DNA from: Oxalobacteraceae sp. CFBP 8761
Lineage (GTDB): Bacteria; Pseudomonadota; Gammaproteobacteria; Burkholderiales; Burkholderiaceae_D
Length of the DNA stretch: 64,000 nucleotides
Direction of reading: 5' to 3'
Assembly (NCBI GenBank): GCA_014841595.1
Contig: JACYUE010000002.1
Coordinates: 558,001-622,000, forward strand
Shown one piece after another: positions 26,142-35,465 of this stretch. The notes beneath the pieces are model-generated. The model saw only the letters and a program-made list of their open reading frames with translations, searched no databases and had not been told where the DNA came from. Each line of letters starts with the position of its first letter. The stretch's first letter is position 1. The translations under genes were made by a program, and so were the position numbers.

Positions 26142-27642
26142 CCCCTGCCGGGCGCAGCTTCTTGCCAAGCCGGCGCCACCCGATCACCACACCCGTCACG
26201 CTGAGCAGCAGACCACCGACGCTCAGCACGACCAGCACGATGTCCCACAGCGGCCGCCGTTCCAGCAACGGCAGCCAGTCCCACGAATGCAGCATCGCGA
26301 ACAGCCAGCGGCTGGTGCGCTTGCCGCTGTCGATGTGGCCCAGCACCGCACCCGTATGCGGGTCGAGATGCACCCAGGTCGCGTGCGGATCGTCGAACAC
26401 GAGACGGAATGCCGGTAGCGGCTTGTCGGCGCCGCCCATCATCGTGTGCGCATCGCGTGCGTAGTAATACAGGTCATACGCAGCCAGTTGCTCGACCCGT
26501 GCGACGGGTGCATCGACCAGGTGCGTGGCTGCAGCCCACAGCGCCGCCGTGTCGAGCGTCACCGGTCGCGCCGTGTGGCTGTCCAATACCTGCGGCGCGC
26601 CGCCTGCGTGGTACGCCAGCACGCGGTTCTGGCCCAGCACGCGCACCCAGCGCAACTCGCGCACGGCGCCGGTGCTGGCGGCCAGCAGCGCCGGCGGCGC
26701 GGCGTCACGGCCCGTCAGCGTCAAGGGCCCGCCCTGCATCGCTTCGATGCGCAGCTTGGGCGCGCCGGTATCGAAGATGTGCCACGGGTTCATCGACATC
26801 AGGCCGCTGAAGATCCACGCGATCGTCACCAGCGCAAACAGCAAGCCCGTCACGTGGTGCCAGCGCATCATCGCGCCCGGATACGGCGTGCGTGCGCCGC
26901 TGCGGTACGGCGTGCGAAAGCGCCAGCGCAGGATGCCGGCCACGGTGCCCGACAGCGCGGCCGCGATACCGGCGATGGCCAGGTAATTGACGATACTGGT
27001 CCAGTAAGGCTGGAACACATTGCCGCGAAACGGATACAGCCAGTGGATCCAGGCACCGGCGTAATTCCACAACTGTTCGCTACGCGTTGCGTCGCGCACG
27101 ACTTCGCCGGTTTTCCCGGACACGTACAGCAGCGTGCGATCGGCATCATTCACCTCGACCCGGTGCAGCGGGCGCTGCGCATCGAGCCCGCGCGAATGGG
27201 TGAAGGCGTCTTCGTCGATGACGTCCCGGTAAAGCACGTTCACGCCGGGGCCGGCCCAGGCGCCAGCGCTGGCCAGCGCATCGGCCGCGTTCACCGATTC
27301 CACGCGCGCGCCGCTGATGGCGTCGATGACGATGGCGCCGGTCTTGCCGCTGGCGATCGGCGTCGCCACGTACACGGCGCGTCCGCCACTGGACGCCGCC
27401 AGGCGTAACCCGTCCAGCGACCCGGTGACGCCGGCCCTGGCCAGTGCCACGTCTGGTGCCAGCGGCGGGGCGTTCTGCGACAGCGCCGGCAGATGCGCCA
27501 GCCGTTCGGCATCGGTCAGCTTCGGGTAACCGACGTACATCATGACGATGCCCGATGCGAACCACATCGCAAACAGCACGCAGCCACCGATGCCCAGCCA
27601 GCGGTGGGTCAGGAACAGCCAGCGTTTGAGTTGTGCTTTCAT
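26077..27642 (-). CDS. PepSY-associated transmembrane protein
   Basis: A 521-residue inner-membrane protein with helices near 12-38, 220-245, 265-290 and 470-495, and large periplasmic loops carrying PepSY-type repeats. The opening KAQLKRWLFLTHRWLGIGG and the later WHHVTGLLFALVTIAWIFSGL are typical of PepSY_TM proteins linked to iron-siderophore reduction or uptake. It lies 13 bp after the TonB receptor, so the two form an operon. I infer a role in reducing or releasing metal after outer-membrane uptake. Its 3' end overlaps the desaturase gene by 65 bp, tail to tail. Confidence 0.9.
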   Translation of the reverse strand: MKAQLKRWLFLTHRWLGIGGCVLFAMWFASGIVMMYVGYPKLTDAERLAHLPALSQNAPPLAPDVALARAGVTGSLDGLRLAASSGGRAVYVATPIASGKTGAIVIDAISGARVESVNAADALASAGAWAGPGVNVLYRDVIDEDAFTHSRGLDAQRPLHRVEVNDADRTLLYVSGKTGEVVRDATRSEQLWNYAGAWIHWLYPFRGNVFQPYWTSIVNYLAIAGIAAALSGTVAGILRWRFRTPYRSGARTPYPGAMMRWHHVTGLLFALVTIAWIFSGLMSMNPWHIFDTGAPKLRIEAMQGGPLTLTGRDAAPPALLAASTGAVRELRWVRVLGQNRVLAYHAGGAPQVLDSHTARPVTLDTAALWAAATHLVDAPVARVEQLAAYDLYYYARDAHTMMGGADKPLPAFRLVFDDPHATWVHLDPHTGAVLGHIDSGKRTSRWLFAMLHSWDWLPLLERRPLWDIVLVVLSVGGLLLSVTGVVIGWRRLGKKLRPAGVNPPRAAVPAPSPAPVTGRHG

Positions 27643-27655
27643 GCCCGACTCCCCG

Positions 27656-29803
27656 TCAGAACGCCACGCGCAGCGACACGTCCGCCGTGCGCGCCGCGCC
27701 CAGGTACGCCATCGTGCTGTTCACGTTGGCGGCGTAGATCCGGTCGGTCAGATTGCGCACGCGCCCGACCAGCGTGACGTCGCGGTTAATCTGGTAGGCC
27801 AGGCCAAGGTCGACGAACGTATAGGCCGGCCAGTACAGCGTGTTGGCCGCATCCGCATACACCTTGCCGACCCGGCGCACGCCGACGTTCGTCTGCAGCA
27901 CTGGCGTGATGGCGTACGACAGCCACAGGTTGGCCACGGTTGCCGGCGTGTTGACCGGCGTTTTCCCGGCCAGCGACACGTTGCCCTGGCGGTAGTTCTG
28001 GTATTCGGCATCCACGTACGTGACATTGCCCTGCAGGCCAAGGCGGCGCGTCGGCTGCAGGCCGATGGCCAGTTCGACGCCTTGCGACGTCTGCTCGCCC
28101 ACGAGCAGGGTCAGGGCGCTGTTGTTCGGGTCCTGCGTCGCGATGTTCTTGCGCGTGATGTGGTACGCGGCCAGCGTCGCCGTGCCCTTGCCATCCCAGA
28201 ATCCCAGCTTGCTGCCCACCTCATACTGGCGCCCGGTGGTCAACTCGCTGTTATTGCGCACGTCCGCGAACGAGGCGGTCGACAGCACGCCGGACGGCGG
28301 ATCGGCCGCCGTCGCAGTTTGCACATACAGGTTCATGTCGGGCGTGACGTCCCATACCAGGCCAAGGCGGCCCGTCGTCGGCGTGTAGCTGCGCGCGAAG
28401 CTGGCCGGGCTGGCGCTGGTCACCTCGCGGCGGTTGGTCAGGTCGAGTTCAATGTGCTCGTGGCGCAGCGCGGTCACCAGGTTCAGGGTGGGCACCAGCG
28501 CCGTGCGGTTCTCGATATACAGGGCCGTGGTCGTGACCTTGTTGTCGCGGTCGGGGCGGAAGCCCGGGCTCATGCCCGGCACCGCGAAGAAGCGCTCGGT
28601 GACGAAGTCGTACGGGTCGACTGTGCTGACCGTGGCGGGCAGACTGTTCGGAAAGCGCGTCTGCTTGTTGACGCTGACGTCCAGGCCAAAGGCCCAGTCG
28701 CTGCGGCGTGCGCCGATGCGGCTCTTGTAGACGCCGTCGAGGCGGTCGCCCACCATGCGCTGGTCGTGGCGCTGGAGCAGGGCGGCCGAGCGGACCACGG
28801 CCGTGTTGGACGGGTTGAAGCGGTAGGTCTCGACATTGCGGTAGTCGCGCAGCGCATCGTACAGATACAGCGTGTTCGTGAACTGCAGCGCATCGCTGAC
28901 CTGCCACTTGCCGATCGAGCGCAGCCAGTGCACGCGCTGGTCGTACACGCCGTCCGCGCTGTTGTAGTTCTTGAAGCGCGTAGCCTCGAGAATGCGCGCC
29001 TGGCCCGCGATCGGATTGGCCAGCGGCGTGCCCCAGTAGGGCCGGTCCACGTCTTCCTGCTGGAATTCATAGGCCAGCGTGTGCGTCACGCCGCGCCCGA
29101 ACTGTGACAGCAGGGACGCCGCGAGCTGGGTCGAGCGGCTGTCGACGCCGTCGATCGGGTTGCCGGTGTCGCGGTGGTTGATGTCGATGCGCGCATACTG
29201 GCCATCGCTCAGCTGGCGATTCAGGCCGACCGATGCTTCTTTCAAGCCATGCGCGCCAAGCCGTGCCTGGGCTTCTGAAAACTCGCGCGCCTCGGCCAGT
29301 TTGGTGATGTAGTTGATCGAGCCGCCGACGGCGCCCGAGCCATACAGAAAGCTCGACGGCCCGCCGATGGCTTCGACCCGGTCGATGATCCAGCTGTCGA
29401 CGGGGCGCGCGGCGATGGTGTACTGGACGTTGATGCCGTTGAACAGCTGGCTGATCGAGCCGCTGCCGAAGCCCCGGTAGCTCACGCCAATATTGCCCGG
29501 CGCATTGTGGGCGGTCACGCCGGGGATCGCGCGCAGGATTTCCTGCGTGTCCTGGGCGCCCCGCACGTCGATCAGGGCGCGGTCGACAACCGTGACCGTG
29601 GCCGGGGTTTCACGTGCGCTCAAGCCAAGGCGGCTGGCGGTATCGAGCGGCGTGTCGAGGTTGAGCAGGCTGCCGGCGCGCGGTGCGTCGGCCGTGATCT
29701 CGACGGTGGGGATGGTCTGGGCGTGCACCTGCCACGGGACGACGAAGGTAAAGCCCAGGGCGAGCGCGATCGTGCGCGGCCGGGTGTGAAGACATGGGGT
29801 CAT
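27656..29803 (-). CDS. TonB-dependent siderophore/metal receptor
   Basis: A 715-residue outer-membrane receptor. The signal peptide ends near VHA-QTIP (about 28). A TonB box-like TVEITA follows, then the plug domain (about 45-165, VDRALIDVRGAQDTQEILRAIPGVTA) and a 22-strand barrel ending in the C-terminal aromatic VAF. I chose ATG 29803, with AGGAAA upstream; the frame extends further without a good start. The plug and barrel resemble the FhuA/FpvA siderophore type. Its neighbours, a His/Cys-rich DUF2946 protein and a PepSY protein, fit iron or copper uptake; the substrate is not settled. No Fur box was recognised. Confidence 0.93.
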   Translation of the reverse strand: MTPCLHTRPRTIALALGFTFVVPWQVHAQTIPTVEITADAPRAGSLLNLDTPLDTASRLGLSARETPATVTVVDRALIDVRGAQDTQEILRAIPGVTAHNAPGNIGVSYRGFGSGSISQLFNGINVQYTIAARPVDSWIIDRVEAIGGPSSFLYGSGAVGGSINYITKLAEAREFSEAQARLGAHGLKEASVGLNRQLSDGQYARIDINHRDTGNPIDGVDSRSTQLAASLLSQFGRGVTHTLAYEFQQEDVDRPYWGTPLANPIAGQARILEATRFKNYNSADGVYDQRVHWLRSIGKWQVSDALQFTNTLYLYDALRDYRNVETYRFNPSNTAVVRSAALLQRHDQRMVGDRLDGVYKSRIGARRSDWAFGLDVSVNKQTRFPNSLPATVSTVDPYDFVTERFFAVPGMSPGFRPDRDNKVTTTALYIENRTALVPTLNLVTALRHEHIELDLTNRREVTSASPASFARSYTPTTGRLGLVWDVTPDMNLYVQTATAADPPSGVLSTASFADVRNNSELTTGRQYEVGSKLGFWDGKGTATLAAYHITRKNIATQDPNNSALTLLVGEQTSQGVELAIGLQPTRRLGLQGNVTYVDAEYQNYRQGNVSLAGKTPVNTPATVANLWLSYAITPVLQTNVGVRRVGKVYADAANTLYWPAYTFVDLGLAYQINRDVTLVGRVRNLTDRIYAANVNSTMAYLGAARTADVSLRVAF

Positions 29804-29901
29804 TGCATTTCCTGTGCGCGCGACGAACGGCGATGGCGTGCCGCGCATGGTCCACCGGTGCTGCATGAAGATGCAGCGCCGGAATCAAGGGTGAGGACGG
29901 A

Positions 29902-30303
29902 TCAGGAAAGGGAGGGGGGCGGCCCGCGCGATTGCGCAGCTGTCCAGGCGAATTGCGGACGTGGCGCCTGATAGAACAGGGGCGGGTAGGGATCGCGCTC
30001 GAGGCTTGCCACCAGCAGTGCGCCGGCGTAGGGCGGCGGCGCCATGGCGGCGTGCTGGTGCGAACAGCACAGGTCACAGTGCGACATGTCGGGCACCGGT
30101 GGCGCCGTCGTCTGGCCCGCATCGTCCACGACCAGGACGTGGCGGGTGCCGCTGGCGCTGCAAATCTCGCTCAGGTAAGTGCTGGGCGGCTGGGCGGTGG
30201 CCAGGGCCATCGCATGCGACAGTACGGGCGTGAACAGGCCGAACAGGAACGCCACGAGGACGGTCCAGCCAAATAGCGCGCGAGTTGTGCGAAGCCTGTG
30301 CAT
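29902..30303 (-). CDS. DUF2946-family small exported protein
   Basis: A 133-residue protein with an N-terminal signal/anchor helix (about 10-30). It ends the first half with the HCDLCCSHQHA cluster near 75-85, the Cys/His-rich site typical of DUF2946. Such proteins are commonly encoded beside TonB receptors for copper or heme/iron, as here (98 bp upstream of the receptor, same strand). Metal binding is inferred from residues only. The ATG at 30303 is preceded by the hydrophilic 5' extension of a longer frame, which I discarded. It is divergent from waaF across about 125 bp. Confidence 0.8.
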   Translation of the reverse strand: MHRLRTTRALFGWTVLVAFLFGLFTPVLSHAMALATAQPPSTYLSEICSASGTRHVLVVDDAGQTTAPPVPDMSHCDLCCSHQHAAMAPPPYAGALLVASLERDPYPPLFYQAPRPQFAWTAAQSRGPPPSLS

Positions 30304-30428
30304 CGGCAAATTATAGTCCTGGCAGCGCGCCGCGAACGACGATTGGTCAATTTGTCCATCTGGCCGGGCGGCACGCCACATCGCGCACGATTGCTATAAT
30401 CGCGGCCTGTGCCCTTCGCCCAAGATTG

Positions 30429-31460
30429 ATGAACACCATGCAGCGCACCCTTGTGATTTCCCCCAACTGGATCGGCGACGCCGTCATGGCCCAGCCCTTG
30501 CTGCGCCGGCTGCGGGAGCGTCATCCCGACCGGCCGATCGATGTCGTCGCGCCCACCTGGGTGGCCCCGGTCTGGCGCGCGATGCGCGAAGTCGACACGG
30601 TGCTCGAGTCGCCGTTCAAGCATGGCGCGCTGCAGTGGAAAGAGCGCAAGGCGTTCGCAAAAATGCTCAAGGCGCGCGGCTATGCCGACTCATACGTCTT
30701 GCCCAACACGCTCAAGTTCGCCCTGATCCCGTGGCTGGCCGGCATCCCGCGCCGGGTGGGCTACAAGGGCGAGATGCGCTATGGCCTGGTCAATGTCATG
30801 CACCACGACGACAAGACCGCGCCGCGGCCGATGGCTCAGTTCTATCAGGCACTGGCCGACGCCCCGGTGCGCGATCTGGCGCGGCCAGAGCGTCTGCCCG
30901 AACCGGTGATGACCGTGGCGCCAGCAGAAGCGCAGGCCGCGCTCGCGCGCCTGCAGCTGCCGGGCGGCGCGCACGTCGTGTTTGCGCCGGGCGCCGAATT
31001 CGGCCCCGCCAAGCGCTGGCCGTCCGCGTACTTTGCCGAGCTTGCGCAAACGATCCTGGCGCATCGCCCGGATGTACAGATCCTGCTGCTCGGCTCACCG
31101 AAAGACCGCGCGGTCTGCGACGAGATCACGGCGATCGCGCCGCAGGCGCATAACCTGGCCGGGTCGACTTCGCTGGCCGAAGCCATCGCGCTGATCTCGC
31201 GCGCTGCCGCCGTGGTCACGAACGACTCGGGCCTGATGCACATCGGCGCGGCGCTGGGGCGGCCCGTGGTGGCCATCTATGGCCCGACCGATCCGCGCCA
31301 CACGCCGCCGCTGTCGCAGCTGGCGCAGATCCTGTGGCTGCACATCGAATGCTCGCCGTGCCAGCAGCGCGAATGCCCGCTGGGCCACCAGAACTGCATG
31401 AAGCAGATCCTGCCGCAGGCTGTCTGGCAGCCCTTGCAATCCATGCTTGCCGCCGCGTGA
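30429..31460 (+). CDS. waaF: Lipopolysaccharide heptosyltransferase II
   Basis: A 343-residue glycosyltransferase of family GT9 that adds the second L-glycero-D-manno-heptose to the LPS inner core on the cytoplasmic face of the inner membrane. The N-terminal [17 protein letters not shown] motif, the [14 protein letters not shown] motif and the C-terminal [26 protein letters not shown] are diagnostic. ATG 30429 is used; ATG 30438 is an alternative with equal support. Its neighbour hldD makes the ADP-heptose donor, so the two genes serve the same pathway and sit 37 bp apart. Confidence 0.95.
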   Translation: MNTMQRTLVISPNWIGDAVMAQPLLRRLRERHPDRPIDVVAPTWVAPVWRAMREVDTVLESPFKHGALQWKERKAFAKMLKARGYADSYVLPNTLKFALIPWLAGIPRRVGYKGEMRYGLVNVMHHDDKTAPRPMAQFYQALADAPVRDLARPERLPEPVMTVAPAEAQAALARLQLPGGAHVVFAPGAEFGPAKRWPSAYFAELAQTILAHRPDVQILLLGSPKDRAVCDEITAIAPQAHNLAGSTSLAEAIALISRAAAVVTNDSGLMHIGAALGRPVVAIYGPTDPRHTPPLSQLAQILWLHIECSPCQQRECPLGHQNCMKQILPQAVWQPLQSMLAAA

Positions 31461-31497
31461 TGCGGGCAAGCCAAACGATTTAACAGAGGACCCCATC

Positions 31498-32505
31498 ATG
31501 ATTCTGGTTACCGGCGCCGCAGGTTTTATTGGCGCGAACCTCGTGCATGCACTGTCAGCGCGCCAGCCGTTCAGCGTGTTCGCCGTCGACAATATGTCGC
31601 GGCCCGAAAAATTTCATAACATCGTCGACGCCGAGATTGCGGACTACGCCGACAAGGAAGACTTCCTGGTGCGCCTGAAGGCCGGTGAATTCGACAACAA
31701 GTTCACCGCCGTGCTGCACCAGGGCGCGTGCTCGAACACGATGGAGACCGATGGCCGCTACATGATGAAGAATAACTACGACTACACGGTCGCGTTGTTC
31801 GAATTCTGCCAGCGCCAGGACATCCCGTTCATCTACGCGTCGTCAGCCGCCGTGTATGGCGCCGGCACCGTGTTTCGCGAAGAGCGGCCGCTCGAGCGGC
31901 CACTGAACGTGTACGGCTATTCGAAATTCCTGTTCGACCAGTACCTGCGCCGCTACTGGGCCACCAAGGGCAAGGATGCGGGCAGCCAGGTCGTTGGCCT
32001 GCGCTACTTCAACGTCTATGGCCCGCTGGAAGGGCACAAGGGCACGATGGCGTCGGTGCCGTTCCACCAGTACCACCAGTTCCTGAAGGACGGCAAGGTG
32101 CGCCTGTTCGGCGCCAACGACGGCTATGAAGCCGGCGCCCAGATGCGCGACTTCGTCTACATCGATGATGTCGTCAAGGTCAACCTGTTCTTCCTGGACC
32201 ATCCCGAACAGCGCGGCATCTTCAACCTGGGCACCGGCCGCGCGCAGCCGTTCAACGACCTGGCGGTGGCCACCGCCAACGCATTGGCCAATGAAGGCAA
32301 GCCGGCCTTGACGCTGCAGGAGATCGTCGACCAGGGGCTGCTCGAATACCTGCCATTCCCGGACAAATTGAAGGGCAAGTACCAGAGCTTCACGCAGGCC
32401 GACATCTCGGCACTGCGCGCAGCCGGCTACAACGAACCGTTCACCGACGCGGCCACCGGCGTGGCGAAGTACATGGACTGGCTGCGCGCGCAGCCGGTGC
32501 GTTAA
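31498..32505 (+). CDS. hldD: ADP-L-glycero-D-manno-heptose 6-epimerase
   Basis: A 335-residue extended SDR that epimerises ADP-D-glycero-D-manno-heptose to the L,D form for LPS core synthesis. The Rossmann motif [10 protein letters not shown] lies at 7-16, [13 protein letters not shown] in the middle, the catalytic YGYSK near 139-143, and FNVYGP near 178-183. An AGAGGA site lies 7 bases before the ATG. It follows waaF, the enzyme that uses its product. Length equals that of E. coli HldD (310) plus a short extension. Confidence 0.96.
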   Translation: MILVTGAAGFIGANLVHALSARQPFSVFAVDNMSRPEKFHNIVDAEIADYADKEDFLVRLKAGEFDNKFTAVLHQGACSNTMETDGRYMMKNNYDYTVALFEFCQRQDIPFIYASSAAVYGAGTVFREERPLERPLNVYGYSKFLFDQYLRRYWATKGKDAGSQVVGLRYFNVYGPLEGHKGTMASVPFHQYHQFLKDGKVRLFGANDGYEAGAQMRDFVYIDDVVKVNLFFLDHPEQRGIFNLGTGRAQPFNDLAVATANALANEGKPALTLQEIVDQGLLEYLPFPDKLKGKYQSFTQADISALRAAGYNEPFTDAATGVAKYMDWLRAQPVR

Positions 32506-32513
32506 GGCCGACG

Positions 32514-32560
32514 TTTACATCACGTATACACCGGGGGCCAAGCTTTATACCCGGTTTTTA
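32514..32560 (+). promoter_or_regulatory. Candidate KdpE binding region before the porin-kdp operon
   Basis: Two pairs of direct repeats with exact 11-bp spacing: TTTACA (32514) and TATACA (32525), then TTTATA (32544) and TTTTTA (32555), the pairs 30 bp apart. OmpR/PhoB-type regulators such as KdpE bind direct repeats of one helical turn, and the recalled E. coli kdp site has TTTATA and TTTACA half-sites 11 bp apart. A TAACCT at 32573-32578 could be the -10 box. Confidence 0.6.
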
Positions 32561-32642
32561 CGCCTGAATCGCTAACCTGCTCGTGTTCCATGCGGCGCTA
32601 TCGTGCGCCGCCTGGGTTCCAACACAACCACGAGCAGACACC

Positions 32643-33443
32643 ATGAACGCATCGATTCAAGCACGGCGCTCCGCCCTGGCGGCAGCCGCCATGCTGGCCA
32701 TCAGTGGCGCGGCCCAGGGCCAGGTCACCGACACCGTCGCGCTGGCCGAACCTTCCGCAGCCGCATCCCCCGTCACCTTCAACGCCGCGATCACATCGGA
32801 CTACCGCTACCGCGGCATTTCGCAGACGCGCCTGCAACCGGCAGTGCAGGGCGGTCTTGATTACGTCCACGCCGCTGGCTGGTACGCCGGCGCCTGGGGC
32901 TCTACCGTCAAGTTCGCGAAGGACGCCGGGGGCGACGGCGACGTGGAGATCGACCTGTACGCGGGCAAGCGCGGCGAGATCGCGGTCGGCCTGTCCTCGG
33001 GTCTGACGTACGACGTCGGCGTGCTGCGCTATCTGTATCCGGACAATGGCCTGGGCCAGGTCGCCGGTTTCGTCAACGCCAACACCACCGAGGTGTATGC
33101 GCAACTGGGTTACGGCCCTGCCTACATCAAGTATTCGCACGCCACCACGAACCTGTTCGGCTTCGTCGACAGCGAAGGCAGCGGCTATCTCGACATCGGC
33201 GCCAATCTCGACGCCGGCCATGGCATCACGGTGCAGCTGCACGCGGGCCGCCAGCGCGTGGACAACAACCCGGCAGCCGATTACACCGACTGGAAGATCG
33301 GCGCCTCGCGCAGCTTCGCGTTGGCCACGGTCGCCGTCGCGTATGTCGGTACCAACGCCAGCAAGAGCGCGTACGCCTCGCCAAGAAACGGCAAGTTCAC
33401 GGGCCGCGACGCGCTGCAGCTGAGCCTCAGCCGCACCTTCTGA
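32643..33443 (+). CDS. TorF-family putative outer-membrane porin
   Basis: A 266-residue protein with a signal peptide cleaved near AQG-QVTD (about 26). The mature part has alternating beta strands and the family opening FNAAITSDYRYRGISQT. It ends in LSLSRTF, with a C-terminal Phe as in outer-membrane barrels. TorF (TIGR02001) members are predicted porins. It lies directly between a KdpE-like site and the kdp genes, 42 bp before the micro-ORF, so I infer co-regulation with potassium uptake. The transported solute is unknown. Confidence 0.85.
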   Translation: MNASIQARRSALAAAAMLAISGAAQGQVTDTVALAEPSAAASPVTFNAAITSDYRYRGISQTRLQPAVQGGLDYVHAAGWYAGAWGSTVKFAKDAGGDGDVEIDLYAGKRGEIAVGLSSGLTYDVGVLRYLYPDNGLGQVAGFVNANTTEVYAQLGYGPAYIKYSHATTNLFGFVDSEGSGYLDIGANLDAGHGITVQLHAGRQRVDNNPAADYTDWKIGASRSFALATVAVAYVGTNASKSAYASPRNGKFTGRDALQLSLSRTF

Positions 33444-33485
33444 ATCCAACCACCAGAATAACAACCTCGCTGAAAGCGAACGTCC

Positions 33486-33578
33486 ATGGATCTCATCTAT
33501 ATCGGCGCGCTCCTCGTCTTTGTCCGCCTGACTTGCCTGCTGGTGAGCGGTTGCGGACTCCTCGGAGGCAAGCAATGA
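33486..33578 (+). CDS. 30-residue membrane micro-protein upstream of kdpF
   Basis: An ATG-initiated frame of 30 codons encoding one hydrophobic helix ([20 protein letters not shown], then [10 protein letters not shown]). Its stop overlaps the kdpF start as ATGA, a sign of coupled translation. A GAAAGCGAA stretch upstream gives only a weak ribosome-binding site. The helix, size and position recall KdpF, but it is a separate gene. I recall similar tiny frames before kdpF in related proteobacteria, without an assigned role. Confidence 0.65.
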   Translation: MDLIYIGALLVFVRLTCLLVSGCGLLGGKQ

Positions 33579-33664
33579 ATCTCTCCTACGTGATCGGCGG
33601 CCTGGCCGCCTGCGCGCTCCTGGTCTATCTCCTGATCGCCCTGTTCAAACCGGAGGACATGTGA
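33575..33664 (+). CDS. kdpF: KdpF small subunit of the K+-transporting ATPase
   Basis: A 29-residue single-helix peptide ([20 protein letters not shown], then IALFKPEDM). The closing LxKPE(x)M/F motif is typical of KdpF, which stabilises the KdpABC complex in the inner membrane. GGAGG lies 8 bases upstream. Its start overlaps the preceding micro-ORF and its stop overlaps the kdpA ATG. Confidence 0.88.
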   Translation: MNLSYVIGGLAACALLVYLLIALFKPEDM

Positions 33665-35463
33665 TGGCCACCACTGAACTGATGACGCAGTTTCTGCCGC
33701 TGCTCGCGCTGTTTCTGGTCGTGCTGCTGGCGCTGGCCTGGCCACTGGGCGCGCTGCTGGCGCGCATCGGCGCCGCCGACATCCAACCGGGCGCCGTGCC
33801 CGGCCTGGGCTGGGTCGGCGGCATCGAGCGCGTGCTGCTGCGCGCCGCGGGTCCCGCTGCCGGCGCCGCCCAGACCTGGAAAGCCTATGCGCTGGCGCTG
33901 ATCGCGTTCAATGCGGTGGGCGTGATCTTTGTCTATGGCCTGCAGCGCCTGCAAGGCTGGCTCCCGCTCAACCCGGAAGGCATGGCGGGCGTGAGCCCCG
34001 ATTCGAGTTTCAACACCGCCGTCAGCTTTGTCGCCAACACCAACTGGCAAGGCTACAGCGGCGAGCAGACGATGAGCATACTGACCCAGATGGTCGGCCT
34101 GGCCGGTCAGAACTTCTTTTCGGCCGCCACCGGCATCGCCGTCGCGTTCGCGCTGATCCGCGGCTTTGCTGCCCGTTCGGCCGGCGCGATCGGCAATTTC
34201 TGGGTCGACGTCACGCGCTCGACGCTGTATGTGCTGCTGCCGCTATCCGTGATCCTGGCCGTGTTTCTGGCGGGGCAGGGCGTGGTGCAGAGCCTGGCGC
34301 CGCACGCCGAAGCGCAGATGATCGAGCCGGTCACGTACACGCAGCCGGCCAGCGATGGCCAGGCGGCAGTCGAGACACGTGCCGACACGCAGGTCATTCC
34401 AATGGGTCCCGTCGCTTCGCAGGAAGCCATCAAGATGCTGGGCACGAATGGCGGTGGCTACTTCAACGCCAACTCGGCGCACCCGTTTGAGAACCCGACC
34501 GCACTGTCGAACTTTGCGCAGATGATCGCCATCTTCCTGATCCCGGCCGCGCTGTGCTTCGCGTTCGGCCGCATGGTGGGCGACACCCGCCAGGGCTGGG
34601 CCGTGTTGGGCACGATGACGCTGATCTTCGTGATTGCGGCCATCGGGGCGTTCTCCGCCGAGCAGCAAGCCAATCCGCTGCTGGCGCCGATGGGCATCGA
34701 CCAGGTGGCAAGCAGCCTGCAGTCGGGCGGCAATATGGAAGGCAAGGAGACCCGCTTCGGCATCGCCGCATCGAGCCTGTTCGCCGTCGTGACCACGGCC
34801 GCATCGTGCGGCGCCGTCAACGCCATGCACGATTCGTTCACGCCGCTGGGCGGCATGGTGCCGATGGTGATGATGCAGTTCGGTGAAGTGATCTTCGGCG
34901 GTGTCGGCTCGGGCCTGTACGGCATGCTGGTGTTCGCGATCCTGACGGTGTTCATCGCCGGCCTGATGATCGGCCGCACGCCGGAATACCTGGGCAAGAA
35001 GATCGGTGCGTTCGAGATGAAGATGGTCGCCGTCGTCATCCTGGTCACGCCGTGCCTGGTCCTGCTGGGCACCGCGCTGGCCGTCACGACCGGTCTTGGG
35101 GCGGCCGGCGTGGCCAATCCGGGCGCGCACGGCTTCTCCGAAATCCTGTATGCGCTCACGTCCGCCGCCAACAACAACGGCAGCGCGTTTGCAGGCTTGT
35201 CGGCCAATACACCGTTCTACAACACGCTGCTGGCCGTGGCCATGTGGTTCGGCCGCTTTGCCGTGATCGTACCGGTGCTGGCCATTGCCGGCTCCCTGGC
35301 CGGCCGCCAGCGCCTGCCCACCACACCCGGCACCTTGCCCACCCATGGCCTGATGTTCGTCGCCATGCTGGCCGCGATCGTCGTGCTGGTCGGTGTTCTC
35401 AACTACGTCCCGGCGCTGGCGCTCGGTCCTGTGGTCGAACACCTGCAATTGTTCGGAGAATGA
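33664..35463 (+). CDS. kdpA: Potassium-transporting ATPase subunit KdpA
   Basis: A 599-residue inner-membrane channel-like subunit that binds K+ and selects it for the Kdp pump. Four selectivity-filter regions are visible: [44 protein letters not shown] and [17 protein letters not shown]. About ten helices are present and the length matches the family (about 560-600). It starts at ATG 33664, overlapping the kdpF stop by one base. It works with KdpB (ATPase), KdpC and KdpF. Confidence 0.97.
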   Translation: MATTELMTQFLPLLALFLVVLLALAWPLGALLARIGAADIQPGAVPGLGWVGGIERVLLRAAGPAAGAAQTWKAYALALIAFNAVGVIFVYGLQRLQGWLPLNPEGMAGVSPDSSFNTAVSFVANTNWQGYSGEQTMSILTQMVGLAGQNFFSAATGIAVAFALIRGFAARSAGAIGNFWVDVTRSTLYVLLPLSVILAVFLAGQGVVQSLAPHAEAQMIEPVTYTQPASDGQAAVETRADTQVIPMGPVASQEAIKMLGTNGGGYFNANSAHPFENPTALSNFAQMIAIFLIPAALCFAFGRMVGDTRQGWAVLGTMTLIFVIAAIGAFSAEQQANPLLAPMGIDQVASSLQSGGNMEGKETRFGIAASSLFAVVTTAASCGAVNAMHDSFTPLGGMVPMVMMQFGEVIFGGVGSGLYGMLVFAILTVFIAGLMIGRTPEYLGKKIGAFEMKMVAVVILVTPCLVLLGTALAVTTGLGAAGVANPGAHGFSEILYALTSAANNNGSAFAGLSANTPFYNTLLAVAMWFGRFAVIVPVLAIAGSLAGRQRLPTTPGTLPTHGLMFVAMLAAIVVLVGVLNYVPALALGPVVEHLQLFGE

Positions 35464-35465
35464 CA

